Source: a virus
DNA length: 26,250 nucleotides
Direction: 5' to 3' (one strand)
IMG/VR virus record: IMGVR_UViG_3300030380_001117
Coordinates: 1 to 26,250 of that record
The position numbers were made by a program, and so were the translations under genes. Below the pieces are notes generated by a model that worked only from the letters and a program-made list of their open reading frames with translations, did no database searches and was not told where the DNA came from. Below, piece after piece: positions 20,812-26,250 of this stretch. Position 1 is the first letter of the stretch. Each line of letters starts with the position of its first letter.

Positions 20812-20836
20812 ATGATTCACAAACTTATTAACAATT
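20801..20836. repeat. Three 12-bp DnaA-box-like direct repeats
   Basis: Plus strand units: ATATTCACAAAA (20801-20812), TGATTCACAAAC (20813-20824), TTATTAACAATT (20825-20836), head to tail without gaps. The first nine bases of each match the DnaA box TTATNCACA with a single mismatch. The 9-mer ATTCACAAA is exact in units one and two, 12 bp apart. The repeats overlap the early promoter -33 box and the palindrome. They could be iterons of an origin, operator sites, or both. Confidence 0.5.
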
Positions 20837-20849
20837 TAGGTGTTAATAA
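20825..20849. repeat. Perfect 9-bp palindrome upstream of the early promoter
   Basis: TTATTAACA (20825-20833), seven bases, TGTTAATAA (20841-20849). Flanking AAAC (20821-20824) and GTTT (20852-20855) can extend the stem across a 2-base bulge. Each arm is also a one-mismatch DnaA box, so this gives two oppositely oriented boxes. No T-run follows on the minus strand, so an operator or origin element is more likely than a terminator. The 48 bp up to 20897 show nothing further. Confidence 0.5.
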
Positions 20850-20897
20850 AGGTTTTACTAGAGAAGATTAGAGGAGTTCTAAGATGCTTGTAAGGGG

Positions 20898-20984
20898 TTA
20901 TACTGTTCCTATAAAGTAAATGGCTGTCATAAGCCCTATATACAGTATAAAGAGGCGAAAATTGTATTTATCTTCTGTACTCAT
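20898..20984 (-). CDS. 28-residue membrane micropeptide, TAATG-coupled
   Basis: ATG 20982-20984 to TAA 20898-20900; the product starts MSTEDKYNFRLFILYIGLMT and ends AIYFIGTV. The first ten residues are polar, the rest is one membrane span. The ATG overlaps the stop of the phosphoesterase gene as TAATG. It occupies most of what would look like a 230-bp gap and is the last ORF before the regulatory region. It contains an inverted repeat (20898-20906 with 20942-20950) that may or may not matter. No family recognised. Confidence 0.45.
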   Translation of the reverse strand: MSTEDKYNFRLFILYIGLMTAIYFIGTV

Positions 20985-21730
20985 TATAAAGGCATGGGTT
21001 CTAAAATAGGTAGTCGACCATTGTCAAGAATTACTCCTACTGCTATTATGGGTTTCTTAGTAAAATTCTTAGCATAGTTCGCTGCATAGCTGGAAACATT
21101 GAATGCCGAGCCGAGCTGCATTGACCACAATAGACTATCTTTGTTTGCGTGATAGATTATGCTAGTTTCAGTATGTATATGACCCTGAACTATTTTAGTA
21201 TTCCAGTTTATAGCTCTATTAATAGCACCATTTCTACCTGAGCTTCCTGTACCATGTAAATACATTACTCCATCTTCTACAAACTTGTCCTTCCATATCC
21301 AGCCAGGAGTGCCTAAAACATCATTGAAATCTTTAAGCCATGCTTGAGATAAGCCAGATGCAACAAGTTTTCTTGATATGATAGCATCATGGTTGCCAAT
21401 GCAAATTGTAGCCTCACTCCACTCCTCCCAAAATGGCTTAATTTGTTCTATTGCTAATGCAAGTTCATCACCTGCACTTTTGCCATCAGGGCATATCTCA
21501 TGAAACGAACTAAAACTATTGTCCAGCAAATCACCACAAAAATGTACGGAATTGCAATTCCATTTTTTATAAATAGCTTTACAGTGTTCAAAAAAGCCAG
21601 GCTCAACGAAAGGAGCATGTAAATCTGGTATGATTAACTTTCTCCTTTCATCTTTTGCCCTACTTTCTTTTATAAGCTCAATCTCGTGGGGTTTTAATCT
21701 AAATCTATTATTTTTTTGCACTGTCAGCAA
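20984..21730 (-). CDS. Calcineurin-like metallophosphoesterase
   Basis: A 248-residue protein with all metal-binding motifs of the family in order: D36-L-H38 (IIPDLHAP), G66-D67-L-L-D70 (HFCGDLLDN), G112-N113-H114-D115 (ICIGNHDA), H159 (YLHG) and G183-H184-I-H186 (VQGHIHTE). It should hydrolyse phosphate esters using two metal ions; the substrate (nucleotide, nucleic acid end or phosphoprotein) is not predictable. The frame opens at TTG 21730; GTG 21721 is a better start because it lies just before the holin-like stop, as at most junctions here. No ATG is near. It lies between the lysis genes and the origin-like region, so it may be expressed late. Confidence 0.82.
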   Translation of the reverse strand: MLTVQKNNRFRLKPHEIELIKESRAKDERRKLIIPDLHAPFVEPGFFEHCKAIYKKWNCNSVHFCGDLLDNSFSSFHEICPDGKSAGDELALAIEQIKPFWEEWSEATICIGNHDAIISRKLVASGLSQAWLKDFNDVLGTPGWIWKDKFVEDGVMYLHGTGSSGRNGAINRAINWNTKIVQGHIHTETSIIYHANKDSLLWSMQLGSAFNVSSYAANYAKNFTKKPIIAVGVILDNGRLPILEPMPL

Positions 21731-21902
21731 TTCCTTGTCCTAACACTAATGTTAGTAAAGCATAGAATAATTTAGTTGCTGTATCTTCATCTACTCCTAA
21801 ATAAGTTACAATTAAAGGTACAACTACCGAACTTAATGCATACCAAAACTTTTTTGATTTAAGCATTTGTCCAATTAGAAACTTCGATAAAAAATCTTTC
21901 AT
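21708..21902 (-). CDS. Holin-like two-span membrane protein
   Basis: A 64-residue protein: basic N-terminus (MKDFLSKFLIGQMLKSKKFW), span one at about 20-38 (YALSSVVVPLIVTYLGV), a short acidic loop (DEDTATK), span two at about 44-60 (LFYALLTLVLGQGIADS), and a basic end. Size, two spans and charged ends are typical of class II holins, and it directly follows the DUF5675 probable lysis gene. It would make pores or trigger lysis at the inner membrane. The end overlaps the phosphoesterase start. Confidence 0.6.
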   Translation of the reverse strand: MKDFLSKFLIGQMLKSKKFWYALSSVVVPLIVTYLGVDEDTATKLFYALLTLVLGQGIADSAKK

Positions 21903-21903
21903 G

Positions 21904-22398
21904 TTATTTATTTTTGATTATTAATTTAATATTCTCGCCGCCCAAATATAATATTTCTTTCATTAATAAGTCCATAGCTAAAGTTGAGTTATAAACAATG
22001 TCTTGTTGGCTTCCTTGTCCTACTAGGATGCAGCCCCTTGTATCTTTAGCGGTATTGCCTCTATGAAATAATATATATGATCGGTCTTTTACATCTTGTA
22101 CTAACAAGTGCAAATAGTCTCTTGTAGCACTTTGTCTAGCTGGTCTAAGTCTAACTGAGTATTCACCAGCAGGGATACATGATATGCTTTTTTGATTATC
22201 CCTATAAGGCAATTCCAAAGTATCACACATTCTTTCTCCATTTAAAAACAGCTCACCCATTGTGGATTCTTCTGTAAATGTATCTCTAATCAATAAGAGG
22301 TTAATATATTTCAAACTAGAGGTAGTAGGCTTTGTAGATTTTACAGCCTTTAATTTCTTTAACAAATTCTTTACGCATTTGAATTTCATCCTTTTCAC
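21904..22398 (-). CDS. DUF5675 protein, probable lysis enzyme
   Basis: The conserved domain begins at about residue 31 (YINLLLIRDTFTEESTMGEL) and continues with DTLELPYRDNQKSISCIPAG and LFHRGNTAKDTRGCILVG. The H112-x-G-N and D119-T...G-C123 pattern resembles the His/Cys catalytic site of L,D-transpeptidase-type folds, and DUF5675 genes are common in phage lysis regions. It is followed directly by a holin-like gene. I give the longest frame (164 residues, GTG 22398), but its first 28 residues overlap a 43-codon ORF; a TTG at 22314, 1 bp after that ORF's stop, would give 137 residues containing the whole domain. ATG 22389 is a third option. Cell-wall activity is inferred, not shown. Confidence 0.65.
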   Translation of the reverse strand: MKRMKFKCVKNLLKKLKAVKSTKPTTSSLKYINLLLIRDTFTEESTMGELFLNGERMCDTLELPYRDNQKSISCIPAGEYSVRLRPARQSATRDYLHLLVQDVKDRSYILFHRGNTAKDTRGCILVGQGSQQDIVYNSTLAMDLLMKEILYLGGENIKLIIKNK

Positions 22399-22447
22399 TT
22401 TTGTTATACTTAGGATTTGTGCTATTTAGTTTTCTCTTTTTAGGCAT
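22316..22447 (-). CDS. Basic 43-residue ORF before the DUF5675 gene
   Basis: ATG 22445-22447 to TAG 22316-22318. Starts MPKKRKLNSTNPKYNKSEKD and ends IYKAYYL; Lys-rich and soluble. It overlaps the end of the 52-residue membrane ORF by 8 bases. It also overlaps the upstream end of the DUF5675 frame, where at most one frame need be real; if DUF5675 starts at TTG 22314 the two fit end to end. No family recognised. Confidence 0.35.
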   Translation of the reverse strand: MPKKRKLNSTNPKYNKSEKDEIQMRKEFVKEIKGCKIYKAYYL

Positions 22448-22598
22448 CTTTTTTAAATTTAAAAAACTTATATACAGTAAAGCCTATTGCCATTATTAGC
22501 GAAACAAAGGTTAGTATTTCATTACATTCAGTAATGCTAAACCCTATTGCTGTACTATTTACTAGTCCTACTTGTATTGTGTCCTGTACTTCTTTCAT
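22440..22598 (-). CDS. 52-residue single-span membrane ORF, second holin candidate
   Basis: ATG 22596-22598 to TAA 22440-22442. Starts MKEVQDTIQVGLVNSTAIGF, followed by one membrane span (ILTFVSLIMAIGFTVYKFFK, about 28-47) and a basic tail ending in DA. A short polar N-terminus, one span and a basic tail next to a probable lysis enzyme suit a small holin or a spanin-like accessory. It overlaps the neighbouring ORFs on both sides. Confidence 0.5.
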   Translation of the reverse strand: MKEVQDTIQVGLVNSTAIGFSITECNEILTFVSLIMAIGFTVYKFFKFKKDA

Positions 22599-22680
22599 TT
22601 TTATTTGATTTAGGCTTACTCTCCAAGTAGGATTTGAGCTTCGTTATGTTAACTGTTTTTGTTTTATAATATTTCTTCAT
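22555..22680 (-). CDS. Basic 41-residue ORF after the connector gene
   Basis: ATG 22678-22680 to TAG 22555-22557. Starts MKKYYKTKTVNITKLKSYLE and ends GHNTSRTSK; very Lys/Ser-rich, without hydrophobic span. The ATG overlaps the stop of the connector gene as TAATG, the most common junction type in this genome, which is the main reason to list it. It overlaps the next ORF by 44 bases in another frame, so it could be a leader rather than a functional protein. Confidence 0.4.
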   Translation of the reverse strand: MKKYYKTKTVNITKLKSYLESKPKSNKNERSTGHNTSRTSK

Positions 22681-23258
22681 TAGCTATAATCACTTGCACT
22701 TAAAAAATTCCTTAATGTTAGTTTTGTTCCTTGCTGCATAGGTCTTTCAAGATTCATACCATTGTAATAGGCATTTCTATCAGGGTCTACATCTGCCCCA
22801 CTATTTGTTGAATATTCAGGAAAGCTTGAAAGGTTATTAGTGATATAGTCTATTAATCTTTCAGTATAGTATTCGGCTGTGTTTCTAACCTCTTCTCTAA
22901 GATGTTGTGCTTCTTCTGTACTTAAAGCAGTTCCAGTCTCACTGCTTTTGCTATATATGTTTCCATTCTCGATTTTAAATCTAAGAAATGGAATGGCGTG
23001 GTAAAATGCCCAGTTCGGCAACATGTCTCCAATATAATCATCTAATAAAGTTTTGTATGCTTCATTACCTACATTTCCTATTGTTCCAGCTACAATTAAA
23101 TCTTTAAGCTTTTGATTGAGATCAGTTCCAAGCTTAGTCTCTACATACAATTTTTGTGCCTGTCTTACATAAGGCAACAATAGATTAACATCAACATTTA
23201 AATTGATTGCTGTTGAATCTTTTAATTTTTCTTCTGATATGAATAATACATATGCCAT
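22680..23258 (-). CDS. Head-tail connector protein, DUF6712-like
   Basis: A 192-residue protein. Blocks MAYVLFISEEKLKDSTAINL, LLPYVRQAQKLYVETKLGTD, DDYIGDMLPNWAFYHAIPFL and TAEYYTERLIDYITNNLSSF match the DUF6712 family of Bacteroidota phage head-tail connectors, functionally like the small adaptor below the portal (gp6/gp15-type). A mostly helical profile with an aromatic-rich centre fits. The C-terminus (NRNAYYNGMNLERP-like region, here DPDRNAYYNGMNLERPMQ) may insert between portal and tail. It starts 2 bp after the portal stop; portal-connector adjacency supports the call. Confidence 0.72.
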   Translation of the reverse strand: MAYVLFISEEKLKDSTAINLNVDVNLLLPYVRQAQKLYVETKLGTDLNQKLKDLIVAGTIGNVGNEAYKTLLDDYIGDMLPNWAFYHAIPFLRFKIENGNIYSKSSETGTALSTEEAQHLREEVRNTAEYYTERLIDYITNNLSSFPEYSTNSGADVDPDRNAYYNGMNLERPMQQGTKLTLRNFLSASDYS

Positions 23259-23260
23259 AA

Positions 23261-25294
23261 TTATCTTGGTTTTAAAAATCCTTTGTTCTTCATTCTTTTT
23301 GGTGGTTTTGCTACTAAAGGACTATTTTTTTTAGCAGTAAATCCTTCTGATTTTGCTTTTGTGTAGCCAATTAAATCTGCATCTTCTATTTTTGTTGTTC
23401 TTGATTCTCCTATTGTAGTTTTAAAGATTTGTCTAAGCCAAAAATGCTGACAATTACCACCTCCTTTGTATTTGAATATATCATATTTCAAAGCACCTTT
23501 CGGTCCCCAACCTATATTTCTTTTTTGATTTTTAGAATAATAGTAATCATTCACAACCTTATTGCTCATAGCCTGTATGTCCTCTTTTCTGTACAACTTT
23601 TTAGCCCCCATCATTTGTCTGCAAAAGCGTCTTTTCTGTCCTGTTTTATTTACTAAAAAATCATCTTCTGTGTACACATATCTTACTCTAAAATAATCAT
23701 AGCTTTTTTTAGATATTCCATCTTGCTCAGATTTTCTACCAGGCAAAGCCCTCCCTGTTGATGCTAACTCTATTTTCTCACCAGCTACATCATTTAAAAC
23801 TGCTTCAAAGTCAAAATCTAAATGCTCATCTCCTACCTTTTCTTCTTCTATTAATTCATAACCTTCAGGAATATCCTCTCCATACTCCTCAATAAACTTA
23901 GCAAGTTCTGTTGCTGCTGAATGCCCCTCACAAGCCATATAAACCGTTCTACCCTCATATTCATGCTCGTGATACCCTGAACACCCAACAGACTTTGCAT
24001 GCTCCTCAGCCTCTTCTATAGTGCTAAAAACAGGCTGTCCATCTATCATTCCTACTTTTGCGAATCTAACCTCTTCTTCTGCTGTTTTTTCATCATCTGC
24101 TAAAGGCTTCAATCCAAGAGATTCTCTTATTTCGTCTTGTGTCATTACATCTCTAACAGTTGCAGAATCAAATTGTACTGTTATTGGCTTTAATTGTACA
24201 AAATCTACCTCTAAATCCATATTGTTTACTGAGAATATAGTTTGTAGCGTATCTAATATATTTAATTGGAATGGTCTTACAACAGTATTTAAATAGAAAT
24301 TAGCTGCATTCGTCAGCTCATCTGTATTTGATGAAAAGCCATTCGTACTATCAATACCCATAAGTGTTTTAGATGTTACACGATGGGCTGTGACTATGTT
24401 TTGAACTAACAACTCTTGGAGGGCTAAATACTGTTTGTCAGCATCAGAAACACTAATTGGTGTAACTTCAGGAGTTCTTGTTCTATCATCACTAAATGTT
24501 AGTATAAACTTACCGCTATTTTTAGCCCCCGTAAATTTCTCTGTAAGACTTCTTTCTATTTGGAATCTCTCTTCTTGTGTTGGCACTCCATTGGCAAAAG
24601 AAATAAAATATGATCCACTAAATCCATTCTCTATATTTGCTAGATGAAACTCAGCAACTCGCTGGTCAACGAGAGCCCAATTACAGCCAGCTAAATAATC
24701 AGGCGTGTGGTATATGTCCATATTAGGAGAATAAGAACCTGAATATAGCAACTGACTACCTGAAGTTCTATCATTAGCATTAAATGCTGCAATAGGGTAA
24801 GGTTTGTGTGTTCTTGTGTTTGACCAATCTGCACTAATATAATAAGTATCTACCTTGCCCATTTCGTTAGGTCTACCTGCTCTAACTCTTTCCACAGGTA
24901 CATGGTAAATTTCTACAATCTCTGTACGCTCTCTATTCCATATAACATGTAACGCATAAGCCCCTTGAAGTTTAAAATCAAAAGCTATTTTTTTAATTAC
25001 TTGATGTAATGATTCTTTACTATTTGCATGTCTCATGAACTTTTTAAGTCTCACATATGCATCTAAATTAGTATCTACATCATCTACAATTAAATCTTCT
25101 CCCGCAATCATTTCTGCTGTACTATTAATAATAGCAGCATGTGTTGAGCTGTTGTAGTATAAATCAATAAGAAACTGTGGATATAGGTTTCTCCAGTCGT
25201 CAGTGCCGTACTCGATATAATCTCTACCACGAACTTCTTGAATTATTGGAGCTGTTTGAGTTTCTAAATTTATACTTAAAATATTATTTTCCAT
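23261..25294 (-). CDS. Portal protein with long Cys/His-containing C-terminal extension
   Basis: A 677-residue protein. Residues 1-400 are the portal: IEYGTDDWRNLYPQFLIDLY, IAFDFKLQGAYALHVIWNRE, then the region AHRVTSKTLMGIDSTNGFSS and NFYLNTVVRPFQLNILDTLQ. Portal subunits form the ring through which DNA enters and leaves the head. The extension is unusual. At 431-460 there is a small motif (HAKSVGCSGYHEHEYEGRTV, with C438, H442, H444, C455, H458). At about 530-625 there is a second domain with FCRQMMGAKKLYRKEDIQAM (C558) and GNCQHFWLRQIFKTT (C615, H617). The end is basic (KPPKRMKNKGFLKPR). I recall these pieces from Bacteroidota phage head proteins, where they may serve in maturation or scaffolding; no activity is known to me. 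Confidence 0.85.
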   Translation of the reverse strand: MENNILSINLETQTAPIIQEVRGRDYIEYGTDDWRNLYPQFLIDLYYNSSTHAAIINSTAEMIAGEDLIVDDVDTNLDAYVRLKKFMRHANSKESLHQVIKKIAFDFKLQGAYALHVIWNRERTEIVEIYHVPVERVRAGRPNEMGKVDTYYISADWSNTRTHKPYPIAAFNANDRTSGSQLLYSGSYSPNMDIYHTPDYLAGCNWALVDQRVAEFHLANIENGFSGSYFISFANGVPTQEERFQIERSLTEKFTGAKNSGKFILTFSDDRTRTPEVTPISVSDADKQYLALQELLVQNIVTAHRVTSKTLMGIDSTNGFSSNTDELTNAANFYLNTVVRPFQLNILDTLQTIFSVNNMDLEVDFVQLKPITVQFDSATVRDVMTQDEIRESLGLKPLADDEKTAEEEVRFAKVGMIDGQPVFSTIEEAEEHAKSVGCSGYHEHEYEGRTVYMACEGHSAATELAKFIEEYGEDIPEGYELIEEEKVGDEHLDFDFEAVLNDVAGEKIELASTGRALPGRKSEQDGISKKSYDYFRVRYVYTEDDFLVNKTGQKRRFCRQMMGAKKLYRKEDIQAMSNKVVNDYYYSKNQKRNIGWGPKGALKYDIFKYKGGGNCQHFWLRQIFKTTIGESRTTKIEDADLIGYTKAKSEGFTAKKNSPLVAKPPKRMKNKGFLKPR

Positions 25295-25304
25295 GTTTTA
25301 TTAT

Positions 25305-25394
25305 TTATTTCTTACAACACTTTGTATTGCACATTTTTAAGCAAATTGTGTTTAAAGTTATTTTGCAGATAAATTTACATATTATTTTCTTCAT
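25305..25394 (-). CDS. Cys-rich 29-residue ORF between the LamG-like and portal genes
   Basis: ATG 25392-25394 to TAA 25305-25307; the product starts MKKIICKFICKITLNTICLK and contains six cysteines (positions 6, 10, 18, 22, 26, 27) and eight lysines. It fills most of the 107-bp gap between the LamG-like stop (7 bp upstream) and the portal ATG. A CxxxC...CxxxC...CC order at this size suggests a metal-binding or disulphide peptide, if it is made. Leader peptide or chance are alternatives. Confidence 0.4.
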   Translation of the reverse strand: MKKIICKFICKITLNTICLKMCNTKCCKK

Positions 25395-25401
25395 AGTTTC
25401 A

Positions 25402-26085
25402 TTATAGTTTTGATAAATAATTATTTACATTAGCAGTTAAAGTAGCGTTGCTATCTGAGTATATTTGAATTTCATAAATTCTTCCTGAATATGGGTTTAC
25501 ATCAGTTTTTCTTACACCTATTGCATCAATATCTGAAGTCCCTGTTAAAGTTTGTGTTCCACTTTGAGCTGATCCATTATGATACAAAGTCATCAATCCT
25601 AATGCAGTTCTAGTTAAAACTATATATCCATCTTCAAAATCACCACTATCTAAATCCATATTTTTTGTAGAGCCATCAATTTTTACTGCTAACCTATCTG
25701 AGGCTGTAAGTTTAAAAAACTCATTGGAAGTTGTATTATCTGCAATTACAGTATTGTTAAAAGCATCAGGATAAAATTTTATTCCTATTGTAAATGATCC
25801 TGTTAAAGATATTTGTCCACTTGTTTGAAGATTATTTGTGTCTGCACTAGTAAAACTTAAAAACTCACCACTTGCGTCATAAGCAGGCTGTTCAGTTGCT
25901 GTTGCTTGTCTCATATCTCTACTATTCGCAGATTGATCCCTCCATGTGCTTACATCACTTCCATTTAGCACAATACCAGCACCTTTCTTATACCAAGCTT
26001 CTAACTTAGAGCTTTCATCTTCAGGAGACCAAGCCCCCATAGGTCTTATAGATGCTAAACTAAATCCTAATCCTAATTTTACCAT
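25402..26085 (-). CDS. LamG/concanavalin-like virion or surface protein
   Basis: A 227-residue protein with a jelly-roll profile: KLEAWYKKGAGIVLNGSDVS, then TWRDQSANSRDMRQATATEQ, SGEFLSFTSADTNNLQTSGQ, FTIGIKFYPDAFNNTVIADN, DGYIVLTRTALGLMTLYHNG and SGRIYEIQIYSDS near the end. Order and spacing match LamG-type lectin domains (a 'W.D.sgn' start and a 'G.i.ei.iY' end). There is no cleavable signal peptide. Such proteins decorate heads or tails and bind sugars or host surfaces. It follows the upstream gene by 3 bp and precedes the portal. Confidence 0.6.
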   Translation of the reverse strand: MVKLGLGFSLASIRPMGAWSPEDESSKLEAWYKKGAGIVLNGSDVSTWRDQSANSRDMRQATATEQPAYDASGEFLSFTSADTNNLQTSGQISLTGSFTIGIKFYPDAFNNTVIADNTTSNEFFKLTASDRLAVKIDGSTKNMDLDSGDFEDGYIVLTRTALGLMTLYHNGSAQSGTQTLTGTSDIDAIGVRKTDVNPYSGRIYEIQIYSDSNATLTANVNNYLSKL

Positions 26086-26088
26086 ATC

Positions 26089-26250
26089 CTATGTAGTTGG
26101 ACCTTCAGCATAACCTATTCCAACTCCACTCGTTAGTGTTATTGCCGTAATATTCATCAGAAGAGATGTGCCAGCAGGGAGTGTCGTTTGAAGAGCTGAT
26201 TCTCCTGTTGCATCAGCAACTGTTATTGCAGATACTACACTTTCTACTGG
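26089..26250 (-). CDS. C-terminal 53 residues of an unknown structural-type gene (partial)
   Basis: The frame is open from the window edge to TAG 26089-26091. It reads PVESVVSAITVADATGESAL, then QTTLPAGTSLLMNITAITLT and ends VGIGYAEGPTT. Small, Thr/Ala/Gly-rich beta character suggests a virion protein. The LamG-like gene starts 3 bp after its stop, so both are in one operon. The start lies outside the window and the function cannot be judged. Confidence 0.6.
   Translation of the reverse strand, partial: PVESVVSAITVADATGESALQTTLPAGTSLLMNITAITLTSGVGIGYAEGPTT

Noticed and set aside
20898-20950. Inverted repeat TTATACTGT / ACAGTATAA with a 35-base loop
   Set aside because: Lies inside the 28-codon ORF coupled to the phosphoesterase; long loop and no T-run, so neither a terminator nor an origin element is well supported.
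1-26250. CRISPR arrays, tRNA genes, insertion sequences, integrase, attachment sites
   Set aside because: Looked for regular spaced repeats, cloverleaf-like gaps, transposase or integrase motifs and terminal repeats; none seen. Almost all sequence is accounted for by packed phage genes.

Overview
The window looks like part of a tailed double-stranded DNA phage (Caudoviricetes) infecting a member of the Bacteroidota, most likely a marine-type Flavobacteriia. Reasons: low GC; terminase, portal, prohead protease, capsid, tape-measure and tail genes; recombination genes of the NinB/NinG type; a promoter of the Bacteroidota primary-sigma form (TTTG, 20 bases, TACTTTTG); A-rich leaders with little sign of Shine-Dalgarno sites; and, in one gene, a C-terminus resembling type IX secretion sorting domains. 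Every supported gene is on the minus strand, so transcription runs from base 26250 towards base 1. I saw no integrase, lysogeny repressor, tRNA, insertion sequence or CRISPR array.

Layout in transcription order. (1) 26250-22680: end of an unknown structural-type gene, a LamG-like protein, a Cys-rich 29-residue ORF, the portal with a long C-terminal extension, and a DUF6712-like head-tail connector. (2) 22680-20898: several tiny ORFs, a DUF5675 probable lysis protein, a holin-like protein, a calcineurin-type phosphoesterase and a 28-residue membrane peptide. (3) 20897-20753: the main non-coding region, with a host-type promoter, three 12-bp DnaA-box-like repeats and a palindrome. (4) 20752-14275: early/replication operon with two small unknown genes, a candidate annealing protein, an SSB-like DUF3127 protein, a protein with a DnaA domain-IV-like region, a winged-helix replication protein, NinG, a sigma-like protein, small zinc-binding proteins, DUF3310, a secreted PKD-like protein and NinB. 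(5) 14231-12782: TerS and TerL. (6) 12659-3055: tail assembly chaperones with a probable programmed -1 frameshift, neck/tail proteins, two large tail-tip-type proteins, a fibre-like protein and the tape measure. (7) 3018-1: coiled-coil protein, XkdF-like protease, acidic scaffold and the N-terminal 238 residues of the major capsid protein.

The genes suggest a two-stage programme. The host sigma factor would read the single TTTG/TAnnTTTG promoter and make the replication operon, which encodes a sigma-like protein. A second motif (CAAATAAATA-like, exactly nine bases, TCTATTATAT) occurs four times, always just upstream of late genes (TerS, tail chaperone, coiled-coil/protease, scaffold/capsid), and is a candidate late promoter. 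The DnaA-box-like repeats overlap the early promoter, and a DnaA domain-IV-like protein is encoded 1.3 kb downstream, which suggests an origin, an operator or both.

Corrections that matter: TerL must begin upstream of its first ATG, probably at a CTG, because Walker A lies before that ATG; the tail chaperone has an 85-residue extension in the -1 frame after a run of nine T; and eight short ORFs, most coupled to or overlapping a neighbour, fill most of the apparent gaps. Module order is unusual: the portal and connector are separated from TerL by the lysis and replication genes, and the tail genes precede the protease, scaffold and capsid genes.
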